This document shows positions 28,224 to 37,601 of a stretch of 64,000 bases of DNA, one piece after another (positions within the stretch are counted from its first letter, which is position 1; the number at the start of each line of letters is the position of its first letter). Source of the DNA: Pseudomonadales bacterium (GTDB lineage: Bacteria; Pseudomonadota; Gammaproteobacteria; Pseudomonadales; JAHRWD01); the NCBI GenBank assembly GCA_029210125.1, contig JARGPR010000001.1:124001-188000 (forward strand), written 5' to 3'. A model generated the notes under the pieces. That model did not search any database and had not been told where the DNA came from. It saw only the letters and a program-made list of their open reading frames with translations. The translations under genes and the position numbers were made by a program.

Positions 28224-28934
28224 TTAACGAGCAGTGATACTTTTTTGCAGATCGAACAATCGTTCTGGTGTGCCGATATCTGACCACTGACCCGTATAAT
28301 GTTCGCCGGTGATCTGTTCTGTTTTCATATACTGAACCAGTAATTCTGGTAGAGGAAAAGTAGAAGAGCGGCAGTGCTTAAACAGCCTGGGGTCAAGGAT
28401 AGAAATTCCGCTGTAGGTCAATCGCTGGGCACCACCATGTGTGGGCCTATCCAGCGAGATTATTTGATGATGGTTGGTTGTCTGAGCGTCAAGGAAATAG
28501 TCCCCTTCGGGGTGTTGCGCTGGGTTGCTTACCATGACCAGGTGAGCAAGACCTTTGAACTCGATTTCGGTTAGCTGTTTAAAGGGATAATCAGTCCAGA
28601 TATCGCTGTTTACGATAATAAAAGGGTCGCCGCCAAGAAGCGGTAAGGCGTTATATATACCTCCGCCGGTATTCAGTGCGTCAGCTTCTCGGGAATATTC
28701 CACCTTTGCCCCGAGCCATTCTCCATCACCAACACAGTTTTCGATTTGTTCCCCAAGGTACGCATGGTTGATTACCAGTTCCGTAATTCCAGCGGCTACC
28801 AAGGCTTCAATGGTGTATTGAATTAACGGTTTACTAGTGACTTTGAGAAGTGGTTTAGGGGTATTTTGGGTCAAGGGCATCATCCGTTTGCCACGGCCAG
28901 CCGCTAATATCATTGCTTTCATGGCGGCCAACAT
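28224..28934 (-). CDS. murU: N-acetylmuramate-1-phosphate uridylyltransferase
   Basis: 236-aa nucleotidyltransferase. The signature MILAAGRGKRMMPLT at the N-terminus with KPLLKV, the GGGIYNALPLLG segment and NSDIWTDYP metal-binding Asp fit MurU, which makes UDP-MurNAc from MurNAc-1-P in the peptidoglycan recycling route that bypasses de novo synthesis (fosfomycin-tolerant). The AmgK kinase that supplies its substrate is encoded at 29753 on the same strand. Start is either 28934 or the in-frame ATG at 28922 (MKAMILAAG), neither with a good ribosome-binding site. Confidence 0.88.
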   Translation of the reverse strand: MLAAMKAMILAAGRGKRMMPLTQNTPKPLLKVTSKPLIQYTIEALVAAGITELVINHAYLGEQIENCVGDGEWLGAKVEYSREADALNTGGGIYNALPLLGGDPFIIVNSDIWTDYPFKQLTEIEFKGLAHLVMVSNPAQHPEGDYFLDAQTTNHHQIISLDRPTHGGAQRLTYSGISILDPRLFKHCRSSTFPLPELLVQYMKTEQITGEHYTGQWSDIGTPERLFDLQKSITAR

Positions 28935-29035
28935 AGAGATATTGATGGGCTATTTCAAGCACTAAATAACGGCACCATTTTTAACATCCGTTTGCTATGC
29001 TGCGATAAATTATGATTTTGTAAGGGAACAGGCCA

Positions 29036-29629
29036 ATGGCTTCGCCGTTAGATGAACTAATCAATACCCATCAAGAGGCTTTGGATGCAAAGGACCCGTC
29101 ATCCCGGTTTTGTGTGTTGATCACAATTGATGAACACGATTTTCCCGCCTCAAGGGTATTAACGGTGCGCTCTGTCGAGCACCAGGGCATTTCGCTCTAC
29201 GTTGATAAATACAGCCCTAAAATTCAGCACTTGCAGAGCAATCCAAATTTTGAACTGTTATTTTTTTGGCCGAGTTTGATGAAGCAATATAAGGTGCGGG
29301 GTGATTTCGAACTATATTCCGATGATGAACAAACCGCTGGTTGGATCAATAAACCCTACGCTGGCAGATTGGTTGATCTTTACCACTCACTCGGTAGGGT
29401 GCAATCTTCCCCTGTGGATTCATTGGCGACGGTTCAAGCAGAGATCAAGCAACTGGCTGACCAGTACCCGCAACAGCAACTTACCGAAATGCCTGATCAA
29501 TTGGTCACGCTGCTGCTTAAACCTACCCATATAGGTGCATGGATTAACGTGCAGGAAGATCGGATTCATGATCGCCGAGAGTACAGTTTGGTAGGGGATA
29601 TCTGGTGTGAGCAAGTATTGGTTCCCTAA
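29036..29629 (+). CDS. Pyridox(am)ine 5'-phosphate oxidase-like flavoprotein
   Basis: 197-aa FMN split-barrel protein of the PdxH superfamily. Conserved parts are FPASRVLTVRSVEHQG, SPKIQHLQSNPNFELLFFW, the KVRGDFE strand and a C-terminal RIHDRREY that echoes the PdxH RLHDR active-site motif. It is shorter than true PdxH (about 215 aa) and lacks the usual SxIGAWAS segment, so it may be a divergent PdxH or a relative using another substrate. It lies on the plus strand inserted between murU and amgK, which are adjacent in Pseudomonas. pdxA is 5 kb away. Confidence 0.65.
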   Translation: MASPLDELINTHQEALDAKDPSSRFCVLITIDEHDFPASRVLTVRSVEHQGISLYVDKYSPKIQHLQSNPNFELLFFWPSLMKQYKVRGDFELYSDDEQTAGWINKPYAGRLVDLYHSLGRVQSSPVDSLATVQAEIKQLADQYPQQQLTEMPDQLVTLLLKPTHIGAWINVQEDRIHDRREYSLVGDIWCEQVLVP

Positions 29630-29752
29630 CGAGTTTGGCTCCAATGCAAGAGGGGGGGAGTAACTATTTGTAGGAATAGTCCATCAAGCCTCATGGTTGG
29701 ACTATATCGTCGACGGTGCTCGTGATCAGGCCCGGAACGATCAACCGTCACG

Positions 29753-30829
29753 CTACAGAGTTTGTTGGGAAATTTTTTCAGGTAGTAGCGGCATCACATG
29801 TTGTTGCAGCCATTTTGCTAATGGCTGAATAGCTGGGTAACGAATGCCGGTTTCAACGATATAACTCAGGGTGCGAGGGATATCATTCAGGTAACCCGGT
29901 TTGTGATCCCTTTGATTGAGTCGGGCAAATATACCCGCTGCCTTTAGGTGACGTTGAATCCCCATCAGATCAAACCAGGTTATAAATTTCTCCGATGAGC
30001 AATCTGCCAGATTGCCCCGTTGTTGTTGCTCGCTCAAAAAGAGAAGCGCTTGTTTTTCAATCCATTGGTCAGGCCATTTGATATAGCAATCCTTTAACAG
30101 AGAAACCAGATCGTAGGTAATTGGGCCGATGACCGCATCCTGAAAATCGATGATGCCGGGGTTATTGGTATTAGTGACCATAAGGTTGCGACAGTGATAA
30201 TCCCTATGCACAAAAACCTGTGGTTGTTCCAGTGCGTTGTCGACTAAATATTCAAAGGCATCGCTGAACAGTTGCCGGTCGGATTGGGTTAGGGAGATAC
30301 CAAGCTGTTTTTCGATCAACCAGTCTGGTAGCAGGTTCATCTCCCGTGTCAGTATTTCTGGGCTGAATATTGGCAGCGGGTAGGCGGGTGTCGCTTCACA
30401 TTGCTGAATCCTGTGCAGTGCGGATATCGCATCACCATAAAGGCGATCAACAGTGCCTGCCTCGGCACAGGTTAGAGCAGTGCTGTATAGCTGTTCCCCA
30501 AGATCAGACAGCAGCATAAAACCGCGTTCTATATCGACCGCAATCACCTCTGGCACATGCAGGTTGTTGGCCGCGAGTGCGGTTGCGATTTCGGTGAACC
30601 CCAGAGTGTTTTCCGTATCCGGCGGCGCATCTACCAGAATCCAGCTGGCATTATCCTGACAAGTTCGAAAATAGCGACGGAAACCCGCATCCCCAGTCAG
30701 TGCTTCAAGCTTTATCGGATGTTGTGGTTCAAGCCCCTGGGATTTTTGTCGCTTAGCAAGAGGGGGAGTGGCCCAGTCGATCAGTTGGTTCAGCCGGGAA
30801 CTGGTTTCTGCTTTCGAGTTTTTGGTCAT
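29753..30829 (-). CDS. amgK: N-acetylmuramate/N-acetylglucosamine anomeric kinase
   Basis: 358-aa aminoglycoside-phosphotransferase-fold kinase. The catalytic loop is VFVHRDYHCRNLM (HxDxxxxN) and the metal-binding motif is GIIDFQDAVIGPITYDLVSLL. AmgK phosphorylates MurNAc at the anomeric carbon, feeding MurU. It is divergent from lptD with 58 bases between them, the arrangement seen in Pseudomonas (amgK-murU next to lptD). Here murU is separated from it by a PdxH-like gene on the other strand, so the two can no longer be one transcript. Confidence 0.9.
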   Translation of the reverse strand: MTKNSKAETSSRLNQLIDWATPPLAKRQKSQGLEPQHPIKLEALTGDAGFRRYFRTCQDNASWILVDAPPDTENTLGFTEIATALAANNLHVPEVIAVDIERGFMLLSDLGEQLYSTALTCAEAGTVDRLYGDAISALHRIQQCEATPAYPLPIFSPEILTREMNLLPDWLIEKQLGISLTQSDRQLFSDAFEYLVDNALEQPQVFVHRDYHCRNLMVTNTNNPGIIDFQDAVIGPITYDLVSLLKDCYIKWPDQWIEKQALLFLSEQQQRGNLADCSSEKFITWFDLMGIQRHLKAAGIFARLNQRDHKPGYLNDIPRTLSYIVETGIRYPAIQPLAKWLQQHVMPLLPEKISQQTL

Positions 30830-30887
30830 AATGCTTTAGAATCGCCGCTTCACACGGGCATCAACTTTTAGTGGTGCACTGATTGCT

Positions 30888-33380
30888 TTGAAATGGCTCC
30901 GCACTTTGTCCGTACTAAATGCCGCACGTTATGCTTTTAACCCACCCCAAAAAATGATTCGCGATTGTAACTTATTTTTGCGCCGCTGCCGGTTACTGGG
31001 CCTGTGGAGCTTGTCACTGTCGTTTAACCTGCTTGCGCAGGATGCTGCGGATACTGGCGATTGGAATGAATCAGCTTTAGTGCAACCTGATGCTGTTTTG
31101 AATGAGTTGGTCGTTGATCCCTATTCGTTTCGCTGGTTGCCGATGTCGCAGCTGTCTGCTCCTCAAAAGCAGCAAGTTGCACCCTATTGCCACGGCATTT
31201 ATATCTACCCCGCCTCCACTGCACCGCTTGCCGAATCGTACGAACCTCAGAACCTGGCGGAGCAACCGATTCAGATATCCGCTGATCAGATTGAACATCA
31301 GGGTGATTCTGGTAGCTCCATGTCCGGTAATATTGAAATTAAGCAGGGCTCAAGGAGCTTCACCGCAGATTCATTGGCGATAGGCAGCGATCAGCGCAGG
31401 CTAGAGCTGAAAGACCATATTGCGATCAGCGATACCGAAATGGTGCTGTTAGCGAAGCAGGCGGTGGTTGATCTTGACGACAATGAATCTGAACTCACGG
31501 ATGCGAAATATCTATTATTAGAATCAAAAATGCGCGGAACAGCGCAATTACTTCAGCGTGATGCCGAAAATAAAGTCCGGATTAAACAAGGTTCCTTTAG
31601 CAGTTGTGAACCTGGTGATGAATCCTGGGTTTTTTATGCGGATCGGATTGAGCTGAATCTTGATAGTGGTTTTGGCAGCGCCAGCAGTATGCATCTTGAG
31701 CTTGGGGGTATCCCGGTTTTTTATGCGCCCTATATCTATTTCCCAATCGATGATCAGCGTCATACAGGGTTTTTGATGCCCAGTATTGGGAGCTCATCCG
31801 ACGCCGGTTTTGAGCTGGTTACGCCCTACTATCTCAACCTTGCGGATAATTATGATATGACCCTGACACCGCGACTGATGAGTGAGCGCGGCTTGTTGCT
31901 GGAGACAGAGTTTCGATATTTGGGTGAGCGGCAACAGGGCTGGGTAGACCTGAGCTGGTTGCCCGGTGATCGGGGTGATATCAATCCCGCATTGGGTTTG
32001 CAGCAATACCCCGACCGCTGGCTGGTGGGCTGGCACCACAGTCATCAATTCGGCGATAACTGGACCTCACAGATCAATTTCAACCGGGTCAGTGATATTG
32101 ATTACTTTCGTGATCTGGATTTTTCAGGCCTGATCTCAGGCAACCCGAATCACCTGGACCAAAGTATCCGGTTAGGGTATGACTCCGCAAGTTGGTCATT
32201 GGCGCTGCAATATCAGGATTACCAAACCGTAGACCAGGACCTGACGAGCCCCTATGGCATGCGACCACGTTTGTCACTTGTCGGTAGGGATCTTTTCCAG
32301 CAGACACCTTTTGAGTTTGATCTAACGACGGAATATACGGATTTTTATCGCGATAATCTGCTGCTAACGGGTGCAGGCCGGGTGAATGGTAAACGGTTGG
32401 TATTGACACCAGAGTTGCGTTATCCATTTGAGTTTTCCTGGGGTTACATTCGGCCTGCGATTAAATACTGGTATCGTAGTTACGACCTAATCGATCAAAC
32501 CGCCGGTTTTGATCCCGAGCCTGAAGTAGCGGTGCCTGTCGTGAGTCTCGATGCGGGCCTTGCTTTCGAACGTCACTTGGAGGTGAAGGGCGATGATTGG
32601 CTGCAAACCCTTGAGCCGCGAATTTATTTCCTAAATGCAGAGCATGAATCTCAAAGTACGTTACCCAATTTCGATAGCGAACTAAACCGTTTCAGTTACG
32701 CCCAACTGTTTCGTGATAACCGATTTTCCGGCAGCGACCGAATAGGCGATACTCAACAGCTGAGCCTGGCGATTTCCAGCCAGCTGGTGAATGCCAGTGG
32801 TCAGCGGGTTTTGGATGCTGGTCTTGGGCGTATTTTTTATTTTAAAGATAGAGAGGTAAGGCTCAGTGGATTGCCGTCAAACAGTGATATGGCAGACCAC
32901 TCTCCAGTAGCTGGATACCTGCGTTATTGGTACTCGAACTCCCTGAATTTATCCGTTGGTGCTGCGGCAGATCGGCGTTATCTAACGGATGCGGATATGC
33001 AGTTACAGTATCGAAAAGATCACCGCCATCTCATGCGGATCGGTTATCGATTTAGCCGCTCCGATGATCTCAACGAGCGGATTGAACAACCTGGTTTTTC
33101 TGGTATTTGGGGAGTAGATGATCGTTGGACACTCGTCGCCCATTGGGACTATGATGTGGCCCAAAATCGAACCCTGGATGCATTGGCCGGTCTTCAATAT
33201 GACGAGTGTTGCTGGATGACAAGCGTGTACGCCAGAAAATGGATCGCCGATGGGAATCTTTCGAGTGTCGCGGTGCAATCCAAAAATGCTGTGTTTGTAC
33301 AGTTTCAGTTAAAAGGGTTCGGTGGTATTGGCGACAAGCTAGATCAAATTGTCAGATCAAACATGCCGAATTTTGAATGA
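30888..33380 (+). CDS. lptD: LPS-assembly protein LptD
   Basis: 830-aa outer-membrane protein that inserts lipopolysaccharide into the outer leaflet with LptE. A signal peptide lies at about 23-51; the in-frame ATG at 30954 would give it a normal n-region, so that is a plausible true start. The OstA-type N-terminal jellyroll covers about 120-235 and the LptD barrel about 280-830. All four disulfide cysteines expected of LptD are present: Cys101, Cys240 and the adjacent Cys774-Cys775. First gene of lptD-surA-pdxA-rsmA-apaH; overlaps surA by 4 bases. Confidence 0.95.
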   Translation: MKWLRTLSVLNAARYAFNPPQKMIRDCNLFLRRCRLLGLWSLSLSFNLLAQDAADTGDWNESALVQPDAVLNELVVDPYSFRWLPMSQLSAPQKQQVAPYCHGIYIYPASTAPLAESYEPQNLAEQPIQISADQIEHQGDSGSSMSGNIEIKQGSRSFTADSLAIGSDQRRLELKDHIAISDTEMVLLAKQAVVDLDDNESELTDAKYLLLESKMRGTAQLLQRDAENKVRIKQGSFSSCEPGDESWVFYADRIELNLDSGFGSASSMHLELGGIPVFYAPYIYFPIDDQRHTGFLMPSIGSSSDAGFELVTPYYLNLADNYDMTLTPRLMSERGLLLETEFRYLGERQQGWVDLSWLPGDRGDINPALGLQQYPDRWLVGWHHSHQFGDNWTSQINFNRVSDIDYFRDLDFSGLISGNPNHLDQSIRLGYDSASWSLALQYQDYQTVDQDLTSPYGMRPRLSLVGRDLFQQTPFEFDLTTEYTDFYRDNLLLTGAGRVNGKRLVLTPELRYPFEFSWGYIRPAIKYWYRSYDLIDQTAGFDPEPEVAVPVVSLDAGLAFERHLEVKGDDWLQTLEPRIYFLNAEHESQSTLPNFDSELNRFSYAQLFRDNRFSGSDRIGDTQQLSLAISSQLVNASGQRVLDAGLGRIFYFKDREVRLSGLPSNSDMADHSPVAGYLRYWYSNSLNLSVGAAADRRYLTDADMQLQYRKDHRHLMRIGYRFSRSDDLNERIEQPGFSGIWGVDDRWTLVAHWDYDVAQNRTLDALAGLQYDECCWMTSVYARKWIADGNLSSVAVQSKNAVFVQFQLKGFGGIGDKLDQIVRSNMPNFE

Positions 33381-34750
33381 AAGCAGAATATATAGTGGGT
33401 AAATGGTTGGTGGGTAATATTTTTAAGGTGAAGCAGATACTGGTTTGTGTTCTGTTACTGGGTGGGCTTGCATCCGTAATGAATAGTGCTTTAGTGAGCG
33501 CGGAAGTTGAGTGGCTGGATCGCGGTATTGTGATTGTTGAAGACGATGTGATACTACAAAGTCAGTTTGATCAGCAATTAAAAACGATTGAAGATAATAT
33601 CAAAAATCGCCCCAGGGGTACCCGAAGACCTCCTCAGGATATGATTGAAAAACAGGCCTTGGAAAACCTGATTTTAGAGAGTATTCAGCTACAGATGGCC
33701 GATCGACGTGGAATCCGGATTGATGACGAAGAGCTCAACAAAGCTATAGAAGGTATTGCCCGTCAAAATAACATGACGGTGGCTGAGTTTAAGATGGCGC
33801 TGCAGGCTGAGGGCGTAAATTATCTCGATGCGCGGGAACGTATCCGCAGAGAGATGCTGGTAAGCCGTGTTCAGCAATGGACCCTACGTAACCGAATTGC
33901 GGTTAGCGAGCAGGAAGTAGAAAGCTATTTGAATTCTGAAGAGGGACAAAAACGCCTTTTGACAGAGTATTTGGTATCTCACGTTTTATTGGTAGTACCT
34001 ACCGGAGCCTCTGTAGAAGAGCTGGCCGCTATTGAGCGGGAAGCCAAAAAAATTGCTGCTGAATTGAAGCAGGGTGCCAGCTTTGTTGAGCTGTCACGGG
34101 AAGCCGTACGGGGTTCGTATGCAATACGGTCTAATGATCTAGGTTGGCGTAAAACCATCGAAATTCCTAGCCTGTTTGTAAAGCAGGTTCCCGGCATGAA
34201 GGTAGGTGAAGTTGTCGGACCCATTCAAAGTCCCAGCGGATTCCATTTTATTCAGCTTGCTCAAAAACGTGGTGCAGCAGTACATATGGTGGATGAGGTG
34301 TTAGCACGTCATATACTACTATCACCGAATGAAGTGCGCGGTGAAGCTGAAACCCAACAATTAGCACAGAGCGTATATGCACGTATAAAAAAAGGTGAAG
34401 ACTTTGCTGAATTAGCCAAACAGTTTTCCGAAGACCCCGGTTCGGCCCGCGAGGGTGGCGAACTGGGTTGGGCCAGTTACGACAAATATGTGGCTGAATT
34501 TTCGGCTGTGGCGAAACAATTGTCCATCGACGAGGTGAGCAGGCCATTTAAAACCCAGTTTGGCTGGCACATCTTGCAAGTACTTGAGCGTCGTAATGAA
34601 GACCGTTCAATGGAGTACCAGCACAATCAAATTCGCCGTTTGATATTCAACCGTAAGTACGAAGAAGAAAAATTTAACTGGTTGAGAAAGATCCGCGAAG
34701 AAGCGTTTGTAGAGATACTGGAACAAGATACCCAGCCGAGTACCGAGTAG
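33377..34750 (+). CDS. surA: Periplasmic chaperone/peptidyl-prolyl isomerase SurA
   Basis: 457-aa outer-membrane-protein chaperone. Signal segment about 17-40, SurA N-terminal domain (LDRGIVIVEDDVILQSQFD onward), and two parvulin PPIC domains, the first starting around EYLVSHVLLVV (about 195) and the second around VLARHILLS (about 308), each closed by the FxTxFGWHIIQ-type block. It delivers barrel proteins such as LptD to the BAM complex, which fits the 4-base overlap with lptD (ATGA). Length is slightly above E. coli SurA (428 aa). Confidence 0.95.
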   Translation: MKAEYIVGKWLVGNIFKVKQILVCVLLLGGLASVMNSALVSAEVEWLDRGIVIVEDDVILQSQFDQQLKTIEDNIKNRPRGTRRPPQDMIEKQALENLILESIQLQMADRRGIRIDDEELNKAIEGIARQNNMTVAEFKMALQAEGVNYLDARERIRREMLVSRVQQWTLRNRIAVSEQEVESYLNSEEGQKRLLTEYLVSHVLLVVPTGASVEELAAIEREAKKIAAELKQGASFVELSREAVRGSYAIRSNDLGWRKTIEIPSLFVKQVPGMKVGEVVGPIQSPSGFHFIQLAQKRGAAVHMVDEVLARHILLSPNEVRGEAETQQLAQSVYARIKKGEDFAELAKQFSEDPGSAREGGELGWASYDKYVAEFSAVAKQLSIDEVSRPFKTQFGWHILQVLERRNEDRSMEYQHNQIRRLIFNRKYEEEKFNWLRKIREEAFVEILEQDTQPSTE

Positions 34751-34831
34751 GTGCAGGCATAAATAATAAAATACAAAAACAGGTATTGTTTTTCAATAAG
34801 AGCTGATTCCATTAATACCGCATCTAACACC

Positions 34832-35872
34832 TTGCCCAATACCTTGAATAGCACCTCGCCGTTTCGCATAGCCATTACCGCTGGCGAACCCGCCGGTATT
34901 GGCCCCGACCTAATTGTGGCGATAGCCCAGTCAGCAGCACAGCATGAGCTGGTGGTGATCGCTGATGGCAATCTGTTAGAGCAGCGGGCTAAGCAATTAG
35001 GCATTCCAATCAGATTGAACCCTGTTCAAATTGATGATGCCGTGAAGATTAATCCGGCAGGGCAGATTAGCTTATTGCATTGCCCTATGGCGAAGCCTGC
35101 CATTGCGGGTCAGCTGGATTGTGCAAACGCGGAGTACGTTCTGGAAACACTTGGTATCGCCGCCAACGGTTGTATTAAAGGTCAGTTCGCGGCAATGGTC
35201 ACCGCCCCCGTCAACAAAGCGGTGATCAACGATGCGGGTATTCCTTTCAGTGGCCATACTGAATTTTTGGAACAACTCACCGGCACCAACAAGGTGGTGA
35301 TGTTGTTGGCGGCGCAAAAAACCGCGACTGCGCCTGCATTAAGGGTTGCTCTGGCGACTACCCATTTACCCGTTTCAGCGATATCACAGTCCATCACATC
35401 GGACTCGTTGCAACAGGTAGTGGAAATTTTTCACAACGCTCTGCAAACCCAGTTTGGCATTGCCGATCCACATATTCTGGTGGCGGGACTGAATCCCCAC
35501 GCAGGGGAGGGCGGTCATCTCGGACGCGAGGAGATAGAAGTCATAAGCCCTGTACTGGATCAATTACGCCTCAGGGGAATGCATCTTACCGGGCCATTGC
35601 CCGCAGATACCCTGTTTACCCCGCCCTATCTGGAGAAGGCCGACGGGGTATTGGCGATGTATCACGATCAGGGTTTACCTGTGCTTAAATACTTGGGATT
35701 TGGTCGGGCGGTGAATATTACGTTGGGATTACCGATCATCCGAACCTCTGTCGATCATGGTACAGCACTGGATCTTGCGGGAACCGGAAAAGCCGATGCA
35801 GGCAGTTTAACGGCAGCGCTGGAACAGGCTATCGAGATGGCTGCCAGTAGCATCCTTACAACACCCCAATAA
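34832..35872 (+). CDS. pdxA: 4-hydroxythreonine-4-phosphate dehydrogenase
   Basis: 346-aa PdxA, which oxidises 4-phosphohydroxy-L-threonine in the DXP-dependent vitamin B6 pathway. Landmarks: [12 protein letters not shown] at the N-terminus, [21 protein letters not shown] (metal His), [16 protein letters not shown] and [11 protein letters not shown]. The start is not an ATG: the first usable codon in frame is TTG at 34832, with no ribosome-binding site; an ATT at 34811 sits 8 bases after TAAGAG. Between surA and rsmA in the usual order. Confidence 0.95.
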   Translation: MPNTLNSTSPFRIAITAGEPAGIGPDLIVAIAQSAAQHELVVIADGNLLEQRAKQLGIPIRLNPVQIDDAVKINPAGQISLLHCPMAKPAIAGQLDCANAEYVLETLGIAANGCIKGQFAAMVTAPVNKAVINDAGIPFSGHTEFLEQLTGTNKVVMLLAAQKTATAPALRVALATTHLPVSAISQSITSDSLQQVVEIFHNALQTQFGIADPHILVAGLNPHAGEGGHLGREEIEVISPVLDQLRLRGMHLTGPLPADTLFTPPYLEKADGVLAMYHDQGLPVLKYLGFGRAVNITLGLPIIRTSVDHGTALDLAGTGKADAGSLTAALEQAIEMAASSILTTPQ

Positions 35873-35887
35873 CCTCCGGGTAATTTA

Positions 35888-36694
35888 ATGACATACTCCA
35901 CCGATCATCGACCCCGTAAGCGGTTCGGCCAGCATTTTTTGCGGGACGACGGGGTTATTCAGCATATTGTTGATGAAGTGCATCCGCTACCCGGTGATCA
36001 TCTGGTTGAAATTGGCCCCGGTGAAGGTGTGTTGACCCGGGTATTAGAACGCCCCGATATTGAACTTGATCTGGTTGAAATTGACCGTGACCTGATCGCA
36101 CATCTGACCGACATGTTTACCGACCAACCCCAGGTAACCATCAATGAAGCCGATGCTCTGAAATTTGATTTCGCGACCTTAAAGCGCGATGGAAAATCGA
36201 TGCGGCTAGTGGGCAATCTTCCCTACAATATTTCATCACCACTACTGCTGCATCTCGTTGAATACGCGGACGATATTGTCGATATGCATTTTATGCTACA
36301 AAAGGAGATGGTTGATCGAATGGCCGCTGAGGTGGGTGGTTCCAACTACGGCCGCTTTACCGTGATGATGCAATATTATTTCGATATCGATTCCCTGTTT
36401 GATGTCTACCCCGAAGCCTTTAAACCGCCACCAAAAGTGATGTCTGCGGTGGTGCGGGTCGTGCCCCGTGAATCGCTACTGCCATTGGCGGATGCTAAGG
36501 TTTTTGAAGAGCTGGTCAAACAGGCTTTTAGTCAACGCCGCAAGAAAATTCGTAACACCCTGGGTAAATGGTTTACCGCCGAACAGATGCAAGCCTGTGG
36601 CCTTGATGAGACGGTTCGACCCCAGCAAGTGCCGGTAAAAACCTATGTGAATCTCGCGAATGCACTGTTCGAGCGGCGCCAAAAAAAGTGTTGA
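35888..36694 (+). CDS. rsmA: 16S rRNA dimethyladenosine transferase
   Basis: 268-aa RsmA/KsgA, which dimethylates A1518 and A1519 of 16S rRNA during 30S assembly. The N-terminus RKRFGQHFL, SAM-binding VEIGPGEGVLTRVL, and the catalytic NLPYNISSPLL are intact, and the C-terminal helical domain ends with RRKKIRNTLGKW. It follows pdxA by 15 bases. In many relatives apaG comes next, but here apaH starts 16 bases later and apaG is missing. Confidence 0.96.
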   Translation: MTYSTDHRPRKRFGQHFLRDDGVIQHIVDEVHPLPGDHLVEIGPGEGVLTRVLERPDIELDLVEIDRDLIAHLTDMFTDQPQVTINEADALKFDFATLKRDGKSMRLVGNLPYNISSPLLLHLVEYADDIVDMHFMLQKEMVDRMAAEVGGSNYGRFTVMMQYYFDIDSLFDVYPEAFKPPPKVMSAVVRVVPRESLLPLADAKVFEELVKQAFSQRRKKIRNTLGKWFTAEQMQACGLDETVRPQQVPVKTYVNLANALFERRQKKC

Positions 36695-36710
36695 TTAGGC
36701 TGAATAGATA

Positions 36711-37541
36711 ATGGCCACCTACGCCGTAGGTGATATTCAAGGTTGCTACGAGCCACTGCGACGATTGCTGGATCAAGTCAACTTTGATCCCTCGGTAGAT
36801 CGTCTGTGGGCGGTGGGTGATCTGGTTAATCGTGGCCCTGATTCCCTCAAAGTACTGCGTTTTTTAAAATCACTGGGGCCGCAGTTTACAGCTGTACTAG
36901 GTAATCATGATCTACATCTACTGGCCCTGTATCGCGGCATTAAAAACCCTGCAAAAGCACCCACGCTGCGACAAGTATTAGAAGCACAAGATTGCGATGA
37001 ACTGTTGGACTGGCTCAAAAGCTGGCCTCTAGCTTATGCGGAAACCATTAATGGCCGCGCTTACTTGATGGTACACGCGGGCGTGCCGCCAAACTGGTCT
37101 ATTGAACAAACTCTGCAGCGATCTGAAGAAGTTGAACATGTGCTCCAGGGGAAGAAGAGTAGCGGCCAGTTTCTAACTGAAATGTATGGCGATTTACCCA
37201 GTCGATGGCATGATAATCTTGATGGCTATGCACGTCTTCGATTCATTACCAACAGCCTGACACGAATGCGTTTTTGTAAGGCGGATGGCGAACTGGAGTT
37301 AACCACCAAAACAGGGGTTGAGACCGCACCTTCCGGGTACCACCCCTGGTTTAGCTACCCTCGAAATGATCACGGTAAAACGCAGATTGTTTTTGGGCAC
37401 TGGGCATCACTCGATGGTGATACAGGAGGTTCAGCGACGATACATGGTCTTGATACTGGTTGCGTTTGGGGAAAACAACTTACGATGATGAGGCTTGAAG
37501 ATCAGCAGCGCTTCTCAACAGCTTGTTTTAACAAGTTATGA
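36711..37541 (+). CDS. apaH: Symmetrical diadenosine tetraphosphatase
   Basis: 276-aa metallophosphoesterase that hydrolyses Ap4A to two ADP. Metal-binding motifs GDIQGCYEPL (D-x-H replaced by D-x-Q as in ApaH), GDLVNRGPDS and GNHDLHLLAL are intact, and C-terminal FGHWASLDG and LDTGCVWG follow. The length and all blocks fit E. coli ApaH (280 aa). Last gene of the lptD run; apaG is absent from its usual place upstream. Confidence 0.95.
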   Translation: MATYAVGDIQGCYEPLRRLLDQVNFDPSVDRLWAVGDLVNRGPDSLKVLRFLKSLGPQFTAVLGNHDLHLLALYRGIKNPAKAPTLRQVLEAQDCDELLDWLKSWPLAYAETINGRAYLMVHAGVPPNWSIEQTLQRSEEVEHVLQGKKSSGQFLTEMYGDLPSRWHDNLDGYARLRFITNSLTRMRFCKADGELELTTKTGVETAPSGYHPWFSYPRNDHGKTQIVFGHWASLDGDTGGSATIHGLDTGCVWGKQLTMMRLEDQQRFSTACFNKL

Positions 37542-37601
37542 TCGCCTCAAGCCATGAGGTTTTGATGGCGCAGTGCACGATTGTCTAGCGAGGATGGGTG
37601 C

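Noticed and set aside
28077..28283. 68-codon plus-strand frame before murU
   Set aside because: It overlaps the murU end, has no recognisable feature, and its composition is not coding-like.
29690..29720. Stem ATAGTCCA/TGGACTAT between the PdxH-like gene and amgK as a terminator
   Set aside because: No T run on either strand; left unassigned.
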